Origin: Xylanibacter brevis ATCC 19188
GTDB lineage: Bacteria; Bacteroidota; Bacteroidia; Bacteroidales; Bacteroidaceae
Length of the DNA stretch: 64,000 nt
NCBI RefSeq assembly: GCF_000621725.1
Contig: NZ_JHXM01000020.1
Coordinates: 21,394 to 85,393 of the forward strand
Reading direction: 5' to 3'
Of this stretch, positions 17,360 through 26,600 are shown piece by piece. Numbering within the stretch: position 1 is the stretch's first letter; the number at the start of each line of letters is the position of its first letter. Below the pieces are notes generated by a model. It was not told the DNA's origin, ran no database searches, and saw nothing but the letters and a program-made list of their open reading frames with translations. A program made the translations under genes and the position numbers.

Positions 17360-17713
17360 ATGAAAAAAATAAAAGAAACCCTTCTGCGCATCGCGCACTT
17401 GCCCTACATGAAGTACATCGTGGTGCTCGTGATAGGTGTGCTGTTTATTGGTTTTCTCGATGAGAACAGCGTGTGGAACCATTTCCGCTATAAGCAGCGC
17501 GTGAGCGAACTGAAGGAGGAAATAGCTGTCTATGAGAAAAACTTTGAACGCGACCAGAAGACCATCCATGAGTTGCAACACAACCCCAAAGCGATGGAAC
17601 GCATTGCGCGCGAACGTTATTTTATGAAGGCGGCCGATGAAGACATCTTCGTGCTGAGCGATGATGAGGTTAAACAAGAAGAAAAGACTTTAGACGATGA
17701 AAGAACTGAATAA
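17360..17713 (+). CDS. Septum formation initiator family protein (DivIC/FtsB-like)
   Basis: 117-residue bitopic membrane protein with a short cytoplasmic N-terminus, one membrane segment (YIVVLVIGVLFIGFL, near residues 19-34), a periplasmic coiled coil (RVSELKEEIAVYEKNFERDQ) and the motif ERIARERYFM typical of FtsB/DivIC. Members of this family join the FtsL-FtsQ complex of the divisome. It starts 20 nt after dnaX and overlaps the next gene by 17 nt, so the three are probably one transcript. Confidence 0.85.
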   Translation: MKKIKETLLRIAHLPYMKYIVVLVIGVLFIGFLDENSVWNHFRYKQRVSELKEEIAVYEKNFERDQKTIHELQHNPKAMERIARERYFMKAADEDIFVLSDDEVKQEEKTLDDERTE

Positions 17714-18083
17714 ATGGCAGGCTATCACCTTTCAGATGGGTGCTGTGCTGTTGCTGGCGGGTGCTATAGGCACCATTTTTGAGTGGCATTTATCACCCTA
17801 TGTGTTTAGCGCGGGAGCCATCTTTTACTCCGTTGTCCAGATGCTGCAAACCTATGATGGACGCAACATTACCATCCGACGCCTGCGCCGCATCATGCTG
17901 TTCAGCGACCTGCTGCTTTTGTTGACAGCCGTCATGCTTTTTGCCACATATGGGAAAGTGCCCTTTATCGATCAGATAACTTATGCACAATATATTCACA
18001 ATAATTGGGTGGTGACGCTGCTGTTGGCAGCCGTCTTGCAACTGTACACAACGGTCAGAATAGACAATGAACTGATTAAATAA
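17697..18083 (+). CDS. Small integral membrane protein of unknown function
   Basis: 128 residues with four likely transmembrane helices (about 13-28, 32-48, 64-82, 100-119) and short basic loops (RNITIRRLRRI). The family is not recognised. The start overlaps the end of the DivIC-like gene by 17 nt, implying translational coupling and possibly a linked role at the envelope. A strong terminator follows it. Confidence 0.7.
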   Translation: MKELNKWQAITFQMGAVLLLAGAIGTIFEWHLSPYVFSAGAIFYSVVQMLQTYDGRNITIRRLRRIMLFSDLLLLLTAVMLFATYGKVPFIDQITYAQYIHNNWVVTLLLAAVLQLYTTVRIDNELIK

Positions 18084-18098
18084 GCAAAAAATCCCTAA

Positions 18099-18132
18099 AA
18101 GTTTGCGCATTTGTTTTAAAATGCGCAAACTT
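18099..18132 (+). terminator. Rho-independent terminator of the dnaX transcript
   Basis: AAGTTTGCGCAT pairs perfectly with ATGCGCAAACTT (12 bp, 10-nt loop) and is followed by nine T's. Confidence 0.9.
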
Positions 18133-18157
18133 TTTTTTTTAGTTCAAGATATCGTTG

Positions 18158-18165
18158 TACTTTTG
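18158..18165 (+). promoter_or_regulatory. -7 box for the 18.2-22.8 kb gene run
   Basis: TACTTTTG lies 20 nt before the ATG of the lipoprotein gene and just after the upstream terminator. It is the only clear promoter before the run of five closely spaced genes. Confidence 0.6.
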
Positions 18166-18185
18166 CAGAAATCGAAATTCAATTT

Positions 18186-18917
18186 ATGAAAAAAATTCTT
18201 TATATACTAACCATAGTAGCAGCCTTAACCTCGTGTGCAGAGTCATACAATATCAAAGGTAGTTCATCACTGTCGCTTTTGGACGGAAGCAAGCTTTACC
18301 TGAAAGTGGTGAAAGATGAGAAGTTGACAAATCTAGATTCATGCGAGGTGGTGCATGGCGATTTTAAGTTCTGCGGCGTGCTGGACAGCACTTGCATGGC
18401 AGGTCTTTTCATGGATGACCAGAGCATCATGCCGGTGGTCATAGAGAAAGGCGAAATCAATATCACAATTGACGATACAAAGCAGAAGGTGAGTGGCACG
18501 CCACTGAACGACTGCCTCTATGCTTTTTTGGAACAAATGAACCAGTTGACCGGACGTATGGTGGAACTGGGACACCGCGATGCCCAGATGTTGCTGGACG
18601 GCGTTGATGAGTCGGTGATAGCTCAGGAGATTGGTCGTGAGCGCATGAAGATTATCAGCGAAGAGGATAGCCTGGTGACGGATTTCGTGGTGAACAACTT
18701 CGATAATATCCTGGGTCCTTATGTCTTTGTCAGAAACTGCTCGTCGGTTCCTCAGGTGGAGCACATCATGAGCAAGGCCACCGAGCGCTTCAAGAACGAC
18801 CCTCAGGTGAAGGCTTTCTACGAGGCTGTGACAAAGTCGGATATGCCAGAGAGCGCGGACAATACACTGTCTGAGCCAACCGATGAAGAGGTGAACAAAA
18901 TACTGGAGGGCGAATGA
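18186..18917 (+). CDS. DUF4369-type lipoprotein
   Basis: 243 residues. The lipoprotein signal MKKILYILTIVAALTSC has its lipid-attachment Cys at residue 17. The N-terminal ~100 residues have the DUF4369 pattern of short beta strands (GSKLYLKVVKDEKLTNLDSC, VVHGDFKFCG, PVVIEKGEINITID) that in many Bacteroidota precedes a thioredoxin-like domain. Here the thioredoxin domain and its CxxC are absent and the C-terminal part is helical. The stop overlaps the dihydroorotase start (ATGA), so the two are translationally coupled. Function unknown. Confidence 0.75.
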   Translation: MKKILYILTIVAALTSCAESYNIKGSSSLSLLDGSKLYLKVVKDEKLTNLDSCEVVHGDFKFCGVLDSTCMAGLFMDDQSIMPVVIEKGEINITIDDTKQKVSGTPLNDCLYAFLEQMNQLTGRMVELGHRDAQMLLDGVDESVIAQEIGRERMKIISEEDSLVTDFVVNNFDNILGPYVFVRNCSSVPQVEHIMSKATERFKNDPQVKAFYEAVTKSDMPESADNTLSEPTDEEVNKILEGE

Positions 18918-20236
18918 AAACACTGATTAAAGGTGCTACCATCGTCAATGAGGGACGTCAGTTCAAGGGATGTGTGGTCGTGGAAGACGAACGCATCGCC
19001 GAGATTTTGGAAAATGCGGAGCCTCAGAACTTTGAAGGTGATGTGATCGATGCTTCGGGCTGCTTTCTGCTGCCTGGCGTGATTGATGACCACGTGCATT
19101 TTCGTGAACCCGGCCTGACTGACAAGGCCGACATGGAAAGTGAAAGTCGTGCTGCCGCTGCTGGTGGCGTCACGTCTTTTTTTGATATGCCCAACTGTGT
19201 GCCTCAGACCACAACCCTTGAGGCGCTGCAAGAGAAATTTCAGTTGGCTGCCGAGAAGAGCCACGTGAACTATTCGTTCTTCTTCGGTGCCACCAATGAC
19301 AATACCAACCTGTTTCCCCAACTGGATATTCATCGTATTCCCGGCATTAAGCTCTTTATGGGAAGCTCTACCGGCAATATGCTCGTAGATCGCGATGAAG
19401 CCCTGGAACGTATCTTCAAGAGCACGCCACTCCCATTGATGGCGCATTGTGAAGATACGGCTATCATCAATAAGAATATGGAGGAGGCCAAGAAAGGCTA
19501 TGGTGAGGATCCCGATGTACGCCTGCACTCGTTGATACGTAGTGAGGAGGCATGTCTGGTTTCTACGACCAAGGCTGTCAACCTGGCCAAGAAATACAAG
19601 GCGCGTCTGCACGTGGCACACGTGACGACGGCCGAAGAGCTGGAGCTCTTTACACCCAACCAGACCGATATCACGGCTGAGGTGTGCGTGGGACATCTGT
19701 TCTTCTCGATGCTCGATTATGCCCAGTTGGGCACCCGCATCAAGGTGAACCCCTCTATCAAGAGTCCCGTGGATCAGTTCATGCTGCGCCAGTCGCTCAG
19801 CGATGGACGTATCGCAGTAGTAGGCACCGACCATGCTCCACATCTGTTGAAGCAGAAAGAGGGCGGCTGCGCAAAGGCTGCCAGCGGTATGCCTATGATA
19901 CAGTTCTCGCTGGTGGCCATGCTGGAACTGGTGGATCAGCACGTGCTGACGATAGAGCGGATGGTAGAGCTGATGGCGCATAACCCCGCACGCCTGTTTG
20001 AGGTGCGCAACCGCGGATTTATTCGCAAGGGGGCGCAGGCCGACTTGGTCCTTGTGCGTCCTAACAGTCCGTGGACGGTGACGCCCGATGTTATTGAGAG
20101 TAAGTGCGGATGGAGTCCGCTGGAGGGCCACACCTTCCAATGGCGGGTAGAGAAAACCCTGTGTAACGGACACCTTATATATAATAATGGGCAAGTGGAC
20201 CGCAGCTATATAGGTCAGCCCATAGCATTCCGATGA
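18914..20236 (+). CDS. pyrC: Dihydroorotase
   Basis: Cyclises carbamoyl-aspartate to dihydroorotate in pyrimidine synthesis. The 440-residue protein is a multi-domain (type I) amidohydrolase. Metal ligands are seen in DDHVHFREPG near residue 60, the candidate carbamylated Lys in IKLFMGSSTGNM, His ligands in LMAHCED and LHVAHVTT, and the catalytic Asp in GTDHAPH. The allantoinase family is related, but the context and the FREPG motif favour PyrC. It overlaps both neighbours by 4 nt, so three genes are tightly coupled. Confidence 0.9.
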   Translation: MKTLIKGATIVNEGRQFKGCVVVEDERIAEILENAEPQNFEGDVIDASGCFLLPGVIDDHVHFREPGLTDKADMESESRAAAAGGVTSFFDMPNCVPQTTTLEALQEKFQLAAEKSHVNYSFFFGATNDNTNLFPQLDIHRIPGIKLFMGSSTGNMLVDRDEALERIFKSTPLPLMAHCEDTAIINKNMEEAKKGYGEDPDVRLHSLIRSEEACLVSTTKAVNLAKKYKARLHVAHVTTAEELELFTPNQTDITAEVCVGHLFFSMLDYAQLGTRIKVNPSIKSPVDQFMLRQSLSDGRIAVVGTDHAPHLLKQKEGGCAKAASGMPMIQFSLVAMLELVDQHVLTIERMVELMAHNPARLFEVRNRGFIRKGAQADLVLVRPNSPWTVTPDVIESKCGWSPLEGHTFQWRVEKTLCNGHLIYNNGQVDRSYIGQPIAFR

Positions 20237-21012
20237 AGCTGACCTACGACATTAGTACGCTTGTTCCCTATATCAACTGGGTTTACTTCTACCATGCGTG
20301 GCAGTTGAAACAACCCGTTGAACAGCAGAAGATTAAAGCTGAGGCCGAACAGTTTCTCATGTCGCTAGAGCATCGCTATCATGCCTATGCGCTCTTTCAT
20401 ATTCTTGATGCGCATAGTGCTGGTGATGATATCGTGCTGCTTCCTTCCAATAAGCATATCCCTTGTCTGCGTCAGCAGGGTGTGGCGCCCTGTTACTCGT
20501 TGGCCGACTTTATCCATCCCGACCAGGATAAGGTAGGCATTTTTGTGACCAGCGTGGATAAGGGTATGGAAACAGATTTCGATGCCGACCCCTATCAAAA
20601 GATGATGGCGCAACTGTTGGCCGACCGCTTGGCTGAGGCTGCTGCCGAACTGATGCACCTGCAGGTGCGCACCCACTACTGGGGATATGCAGCTGATGAA
20701 CATCTTTCTATGGCAGAGTTGCACCTCGAACAATTTCAAGGCATTCGCCCAGCCGTGGGCTATCCCTCGCTGCCGGATGCCAGCATCAACTTCTTGTTAG
20801 ACGAACTGCTCGACATGCAGCAGATAGGCGTCTCGCTCACAGAGAGTGGCGCCATGCGTCCTCATGCCAGCGTCTCGGGGTTGATGATCAGTCATCCACA
20901 GGCTCGCTACTTCTCCATTGGTCGCATCGGAAATGATCAGTTGTGCGATTATGCTGCTCGTCGTGGCATGAGCGTAGAAAATATACGTAAATTTTTGTCG
21001 GCTAATCTATGA
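20233..21012 (+). CDS. Stand-alone methionine synthase activation domain (MetH C-terminal type)
   Basis: The C-terminal half matches the AdoMet-binding reactivation domain of cobalamin-dependent methionine synthase: RPAVGYPSLPDAS near residue 172, then VSLTESGAMRPHASVSGLMI, HPQARYFSIGRIGNDQ and DYAARRGMS. The full MetH (about 1200 residues, with homocysteine, folate and cobalamin domains) is absent here; the protein is only 259 residues with a short helical N-terminus. In some bacteria MetH lacks this domain and a separate protein supplies it, which I infer here. Start and stop overlap pyrC and the phosphoesterase gene by 4 nt. Confidence 0.8.
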   Translation: MKLTYDISTLVPYINWVYFYHAWQLKQPVEQQKIKAEAEQFLMSLEHRYHAYALFHILDAHSAGDDIVLLPSNKHIPCLRQQGVAPCYSLADFIHPDQDKVGIFVTSVDKGMETDFDADPYQKMMAQLLADRLAEAAAELMHLQVRTHYWGYAADEHLSMAELHLEQFQGIRPAVGYPSLPDASINFLLDELLDMQQIGVSLTESGAMRPHASVSGLMISHPQARYFSIGRIGNDQLCDYAARRGMSVENIRKFLSANL

Positions 21013-21995
21013 ACACACAATTTATGCTTCTCCTGATATTGCTTGATCCAGACACCTACAGCCTGATAGGGTGGGTGGTGCTGATGATGCTGAGCGCCTT
21101 TGCAGGCGTGATGCTCTATATGAAACCACGTAGCAAGACGCGCTGGAGTGCTGCCGCGCTGCTGCTGACAATGTGGGCCGCATTCATCTATGGCTTCTAT
21201 GTAGGAAACGATGAACTTCGTGTAGTGGAGGTGGAATATGCAAGTGCCGACCTGCCTGCTGCTTTCGATGGCTACCGCATCGTGCAGTTTGGCGACACAC
21301 ACCTCGAGGCTTTCGAAGGCAAGGGACGTGACTTGTTAGAGCGTGTGGTGGACAGCATCAAAGCGCAGCATGCCGACATGATTGTGTTTGTAGGCGATCT
21401 GCAGAATCGCCATCCCGACGAGGTGAAGCCATTCATCGATCTGCTGGGCAGTGTGAAGGCACCCGATGGCGTTTACTCGGTGTTGGGCAACCACGACTAT
21501 CCCGACTATCTGGGAACCGACGATCCATTTGAGATATCAGGCTTGACAGGCCGCTCTGTCGAGAATCATCAGTTGCTGGGCTGGCATCTGCTATGCAACA
21601 GTCATCACCTGGTACACCGCGGCAACGACAGCATCGTCATTGCGGGCATGGATAACGACGGCGATGGGCGCTTCCCGGCGAATGGCGATATCTCTCAGGC
21701 GTTGAGTCACATCCGCAGAAATCAGTTTGTGGTCATGCTTGAGCACGATCCCTCTTCCTGGCGCAGAAAGATACTGCCTCATTGTCACGCCCAACTGACC
21801 CTCAGTGGGCACACCCACGGCGGACAACTCAATCTATTTGGGTGGTCGCCGGCTTCGCTTCGCTACCATGAATATGGCGGTATGTACTATATGGGCGATC
21901 GCGCCCTTTGCGTGACACAGGGTGTCGGTGCTGCCATCCCTTTCCGTCTGGGCGTGCCGTCAGAGATCGTCGTCATCACACTGAAAAAGAAATAA
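21009..21995 (+). CDS. Membrane-anchored metallophosphoesterase
   Basis: 328 residues. Two hydrophobic N-terminal segments (about 18-37 and 48-66) precede a calcineurin-like phosphoesterase domain with all its metal-binding blocks: GDTHLE, FVGDLQNRH, LGNHDY, EHDPSSW and SGHTHGGQ. The domain probably faces the periplasm. Related enzymes act on UDP-diacylglucosamine or other phosphoesters; the substrate here cannot be told. It overlaps the preceding gene by 4 nt and is followed 7 nt later by a PlsC-type acyltransferase, which hints at lipid metabolism. Confidence 0.85.
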   Translation: MNTQFMLLLILLDPDTYSLIGWVVLMMLSAFAGVMLYMKPRSKTRWSAAALLLTMWAAFIYGFYVGNDELRVVEVEYASADLPAAFDGYRIVQFGDTHLEAFEGKGRDLLERVVDSIKAQHADMIVFVGDLQNRHPDEVKPFIDLLGSVKAPDGVYSVLGNHDYPDYLGTDDPFEISGLTGRSVENHQLLGWHLLCNSHHLVHRGNDSIVIAGMDNDGDGRFPANGDISQALSHIRRNQFVVMLEHDPSSWRRKILPHCHAQLTLSGHTHGGQLNLFGWSPASLRYHEYGGMYYMGDRALCVTQGVGAAIPFRLGVPSEIVVITLKKK

Positions 21996-22002
21996 TACCA
22001 TT

Positions 22003-22761
22003 ATGAAATACTTTTATCGCATCTATCAACTATTCATCGCACTACCCATCGTTCTGGTGGCTACGGTGCTGGTGGTCCTTTTCATTTCTGTAGGTTGTGC
22101 CTTGGGCAACGGTCATTTCTGGGGTTATTACCCCGCTCATATCTGGGCCCGCGTGATTCTCTGGGCTCTGCTACTTCCTGTCAAAGTGGAAGGACGTGCT
22201 CAACTGGAGAAAGACCAGTCGTATGTGTTTGTGGCTAATCACCAGGGTGCCTTCGACATCTTCTTGATTTATGGCTACTTGAACCGTAACTTCAAATGGA
22301 TGATGAAGCACCAGCTTCGTAACATGCCACTTGTGGGTTACGCCTGCGAGAAGTCTCACCAGATATTTGTGGATAAACGTGGTCCAAAGAAGATTAAGGC
22401 TACCTATGATAAAGCACGTGAAACGCTTCAAGGTGGTACCAGTGTCACTGTGTTTCCAGAAGGCTCACGTTCGTTCACCGGACATATGGGCGTGTTCAAG
22501 CGCGGTGCCTTTGCACTGGCCGACGAACTGCAGTTGCCCGTGGTGCCTCTCACCATCAATGGCTCTTTCAACGTGATGCCTCGCATGCGCGACATGAAGT
22601 TTGTGCTTTGGCATCCGCTGACCCTCACCATCCATCAGCCTATTTATCCGGTAGGACAGGGCGCCGACAATATTGAGGCAACAAAGAACCAGGCGTACGA
22701 CAGCGTGATGTCGGCGCTGGTGCCAGAATACCAAGGTTTCGTGGAGAACCCAGACCAATAA
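22003..22761 (+). CDS. plsC: 1-acyl-sn-glycerol-3-phosphate acyltransferase (PlsC family)
   Basis: Acylates lysophosphatidic acid to phosphatidic acid at the inner membrane. The 252-residue protein has an N-terminal membrane segment (about 12-34), the catalytic HX4D motif in NHQGAFD near residue 78, the glycerophosphate-binding FPEGSRS, and the V-P-hydrophobic block PVVPLTINGS. It is last in a five-gene run and is followed by a terminator hairpin. Confidence 0.9.
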   Translation: MKYFYRIYQLFIALPIVLVATVLVVLFISVGCALGNGHFWGYYPAHIWARVILWALLLPVKVEGRAQLEKDQSYVFVANHQGAFDIFLIYGYLNRNFKWMMKHQLRNMPLVGYACEKSHQIFVDKRGPKKIKATYDKARETLQGGTSVTVFPEGSRSFTGHMGVFKRGAFALADELQLPVVPLTINGSFNVMPRMRDMKFVLWHPLTLTIHQPIYPVGQGADNIEATKNQAYDSVMSALVPEYQGFVENPDQ

Positions 22762-22769
22762 AAAAATAA

Positions 22770-22794
22770 AGGAATAGTGAAAAGCACTATTCCT
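22770..22794. terminator. Bidirectional terminator between plsC and the glycosyltransferase gene
   Basis: AGGAATAGTG pairs perfectly with CACTATTCCT around a 5-nt loop, flanked by A-rich and T-rich tracts. It lies between convergent genes and covers the stop codon of the minus-strand gene. Confidence 0.85.
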
Positions 22795-23536
22795 ATATTT
22801 TTGGATATTTCCTTGTCCATCCATCCCAGCGCAATCGCATCACGCCAAAGAATGCTTCTCCGAAGATGCCTCCAGACATTTTGCTGGTGCCCTCTTTGCG
22901 ATTGACGAAGATGACGGGCACCTCCTTGATCTTGAAACCAATCTTATAGGCGGTGAACTTCATCTCTATCTGGAAACCGTAGCCCTTGAAGCGAATCTTG
23001 TCGAGCTCGATGGTCTCCAGCACACGACGTCTGTAGCACTTGAATCCGGCAGTGGTGTCGTGGATAGGGAAGCCTGTCATCATCTTCACATATTTAGAAG
23101 CGAAGTAGCTCATCAGCACACGACTCATGGGCCAGTTGACCACGTTCACACCACTGACATAGCGCGAGCCGATGGCCACGTCGTAGCCTTCGTCGTGACA
23201 GGCACTGTACAGGCGAGGCAGGTCGTTAGGATCGTGACTGAAGTCGGCATCCATCTCGAACACATAGTCGTAGTCGTGCTGTAGGGCCCACTTGAAACCA
23301 GCAATGTAGGCCGTGCCAAGACCCAGCTTACCTTTGCGCTCAACCAGGAACAAACGATCGACGAACTCGTTGGCCATCAGGTCCTTCACAATCTGGGCAG
23401 TGCCATCGGGCGAACCATCGTCGATGATCAGAATATGGAAACACTTCTCCAATCCAAAAACGGCTCGGATGATTTTTTCGATGTTCTCTTTCTCGTTGTA
23501 GGTAGGAATGATGACAATGCAGTCGCTCTTGTTCAT
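22793..23536 (-). CDS. Polyprenol-phosphate mannosyltransferase-like glycosyltransferase (GT2)
   Basis: 247 residues of the dolichyl-phosphate mannose synthase (DPM1) type, which transfers a sugar from a nucleotide donor to a polyprenyl phosphate at the cytoplasmic face. It shows VIIPTYNEKENI near residue 9, the donor-binding DDGSPDGT, the metal-binding FEMDADFSHDP, and the GFKCYRRRVLE and KEGTSKMSGG blocks. There is no C-terminal membrane domain, as in the short DPM1 form. A divergent promoter region separates it from mfd. Confidence 0.85.
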   Translation of the reverse strand: MNKSDCIVIIPTYNEKENIEKIIRAVFGLEKCFHILIIDDGSPDGTAQIVKDLMANEFVDRLFLVERKGKLGLGTAYIAGFKWALQHDYDYVFEMDADFSHDPNDLPRLYSACHDEGYDVAIGSRYVSGVNVVNWPMSRVLMSYFASKYVKMMTGFPIHDTTAGFKCYRRRVLETIELDKIRFKGYGFQIEMKFTAYKIGFKIKEVPVIFVNRKEGTSKMSGGIFGEAFFGVMRLRWDGWTRKYPKI

Positions 23537-23558
23537 AGTTTATATGGTTTGATAGTGC

Positions 23559-23566
23559 AAAGGTAC
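23559..23566 (-). promoter_or_regulatory. -7 box for the DPM1-like gene
   Basis: The minus strand reads TACCTTTG, 23 nt upstream of the start codon. Confidence 0.55.
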
Positions 23567-23610
23567 AAATTATTTATGAATACGTCATCATGTATTATGA
23601 TTTTTTTTGT

Positions 23611-23618
23611 TACCTTTG
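23611..23618 (+). promoter_or_regulatory. -7 box for mfd
   Basis: TACCTTTG lies 16 nt before the chosen mfd ATG. It rules out the upstream in-frame Met at 23607. Confidence 0.6.
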
Positions 23619-23633
23619 CACCAGGTATTTATA

Positions 23634-26600
23634 ATGAACATTCAGGAACTGCAGACATTGTATGCCATGAAGCCTCAGGTGGCGGCATTGGCAAAGCTGA
23701 TGGGGAAATCTTCGGAGAAGACGATTTCTTTGGATGGCCTGTTGGCCTCGTCAGCACCTATGTTGTTCAGCGCATTAGCACTGAAGACATCACAGAAACT
23801 TTTGTTTATCCTCAACGATGCCGATGAGGCTGGTTATTTCTACCACGACCTCTGTCAGGTGATGGGCGAGGGGAGCGTACTCTTCTTCCCATCCAGCTAT
23901 CGTCGCGCCATCAAGTATGGACAGAAAGATCCTGCCAGCGAGATACTCCGCACGGAGGTGCTGACGCGACTGACAGAACAAGAAGAGCCGGTCGTGGTTG
24001 GCGAAGGTGCTGCTCACCCCTCATCTTACCTGTATGTGGTCACCTATCCAGAGGCGCTTGCCGAGATGGTGGTGACGCGAAAGCAGTTGGATGCTCGTCG
24101 TCTGACGTTGCAGCAGGGACAGTCCATTCGTGTGGATGATGTCTGTGCCACGCTTCGTGACTTCGGCTTCCGTGAGGTGGATTATGTCTATGAACCAGGC
24201 CAGTTTGCACTGCGTGGCTCTATTCTGGATGTCTATTCCTACAGTCATGAGTTTCCATTCCGCCTGGACTTCTTTGGCGACGAGATCGACTCTATCCGCA
24301 CGTTCCAGGTAGAAGACCAGTTGTCGAAAGAGCGCTGCGAACTGGTGGATGTGGTGCCCGAACTGACGGCTGTCGAGGAAAAAGAGTCGATACTGAAGTT
24401 CTTGCCCAAAAACACGCTGCTGGCGATGAAGGATTTCCAGTTCGTGCGCGAGTGTATTGAGCGAGCCTACCAAGAAGGCTTTTCGGCTCAGGCCATGCAG
24501 GAACGCATGGAGGGCGCTACAGAACTGGAACAGCGCCAGATAGAGAAGGAGATGCAGCGCGACAGTCAGATCATCACTGGTAGTCAGTTTGCACGCGATG
24601 CCGAACCCTTCCGCAAGCTGTTGATCGCTCGTGCTCATGCCGTTGAGGGAGCATGTGTCTCTTTCAACATCAAGCCCCAACCGCTGTTTCATAAGAACTT
24701 CGAACTGTTGACACAGACCTTAGAGGACTTCCTGTTGCAAGGCTTCAAACTCTATATCCTGGCCGACAGCGAGAAACAGCAGGAACGCCTGAAGGATATC
24801 TTTGCCGAGATGAAACAGGGCATCACGTTTGTGCCCGTCGATAAGACGCTGCATGAGGGCTTCGTGGATATGGATGCACGCCTGTGTCTGTTCACCGACC
24901 ACCAGATCTTCGATCGCTTCCATAAGTACAACTTGAAGAGCGACAAGGCCCGTGGTGGTAAGGTGGCGCTGACACTCAAAGAGATACAGCAGTTTGAGGT
25001 GGGCGACTACGTGGTGCATGTGGACCACGGCATTGGTAAGTTTGGCGGACTGGTCAGGATGCCGCTGCAGGATGGTGGTTTCCAGGAGATGATCAAAATC
25101 GTGTATCAGCGCGGCGATGCAATCTACGTGAGCATCCACTCGCTCTATAAGGTGTCGAAATACAAGTCGCAGGACGATGGTCAGCAGCCACGCATGTCAA
25201 CGCTGGGCACCGGACAGTGGGAGCGACTGAAGGAGCGCACCAAGAAGCACATCAAGGATATAGCCCGCGACCTGATCAAACTCTATGCGGCCCGCAAGCG
25301 CCAAAAAGGCTTTGCGTTCAGTCACGACACCTATCTGCAACACGAGTTGGAGGCTTCGTTCCTCTATGAAGATACGCCCGACCAGCTGAAGGCAACACAG
25401 GAGGTGAAGGCAGATATGGAACTGCCCAAACCGATGGACCGACTGGTGTGTGGCGATGTGGGCTTTGGCAAGACCGAGGTGGCCGTGCGTGCTGCCTTTA
25501 AGGCTGCCGTCGATGGTAAACAGGTGGCTGTGATGGTGCCCACCACGGTGCTGGCCTATCAGCACTATCGCACGTTCCTCGGCCGACTGAAGGACATGCC
25601 TGTAAGGGTGGATTATCTGACGCGTGCTCGTTCTACCAAACATACCACGGCGCTATTGAAGGACCTGGCTGAGGGTAAGGTGGATATCTTGATTGGTACG
25701 CAGAAGCTGATCAGCAAGAGTGTGAAGTTCAAGGACCTGGGACTGCTGATCATCGACGAGGAACAGAAGTTTGGCGTCTCTACAAAAGAGAAACTGCGCC
25801 AGATGAAAACCAACGTGGACACGCTCACCATGAGTGCCACGCCTATCCCCCGTACGCTGCAGTTCTCGCTGGTGGGCGCTCGCGATATGAGCGTCATCCA
25901 GACGCCACCACCCAACCGCTATCCCATTCAGACAGAGATACACACATTCTCGGCAGAGATCGTCACTGATGCTATCAACTTCGAGATGAGCCGCAACGGA
26001 CAGGTCTATATCGTGAACAACCGCATCAGCGACCTGACGCACATCGCTGAGATGATACATAAGTACATTCCCGACTGTCGTATAGCCATCGGTCATGGTC
26101 AGATGAAACCCGACGAGCTGGAGAAGATCATCCTCGACTTCTCTAACTACGACTACGACGTGCTGCTCTCTACCACGATTGTGGAGAATGGTATCGACAT
26201 TCCCAATGCTAATACCATTATTATTAATAGTGCACACTACTTCGGACTGTCTGACCTACACCAGATGCGTGGACGCGTGGGACGCGGCAACCGCAAGGGC
26301 TTCTGCTACTTGCTGGCACCGCCTTTGGCAGCACTGCCGGTAGATAGTCGTCGACGACTGGAGGCGCTGGAGAACTTCTCGGATCTGGGCAGTGGTATCA
26401 ACATCGCGATGCAGGACCTCGACATCCGTGGTGCAGGCAACCTGTTGGGCGCAGAACAAAGTGGTTTTATCTCGGACTTGGGTTACGAGACCTACCAGAA
26501 GATTCTGAATGAGGCTATGGCAGAACTGAGAAATGAGGAGCCAGAGATGGAAGAGAGCGAGGCACGGAGCGCAGAACAGGGTGGCAACGCGCGTGATGAA

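Noticed and set aside
18818..20194. 458-codon open frame antisense to pyrC
   Set aside because: The plus strand encodes a complete dihydroorotase with all active-site motifs; the antisense product has no recognisable features.
23607..23633. Upstream Met of mfd as start codon
   Set aside because: It would lie within or before the -7 box TACCTTTG at 23611-23618, so it would not be in the message.
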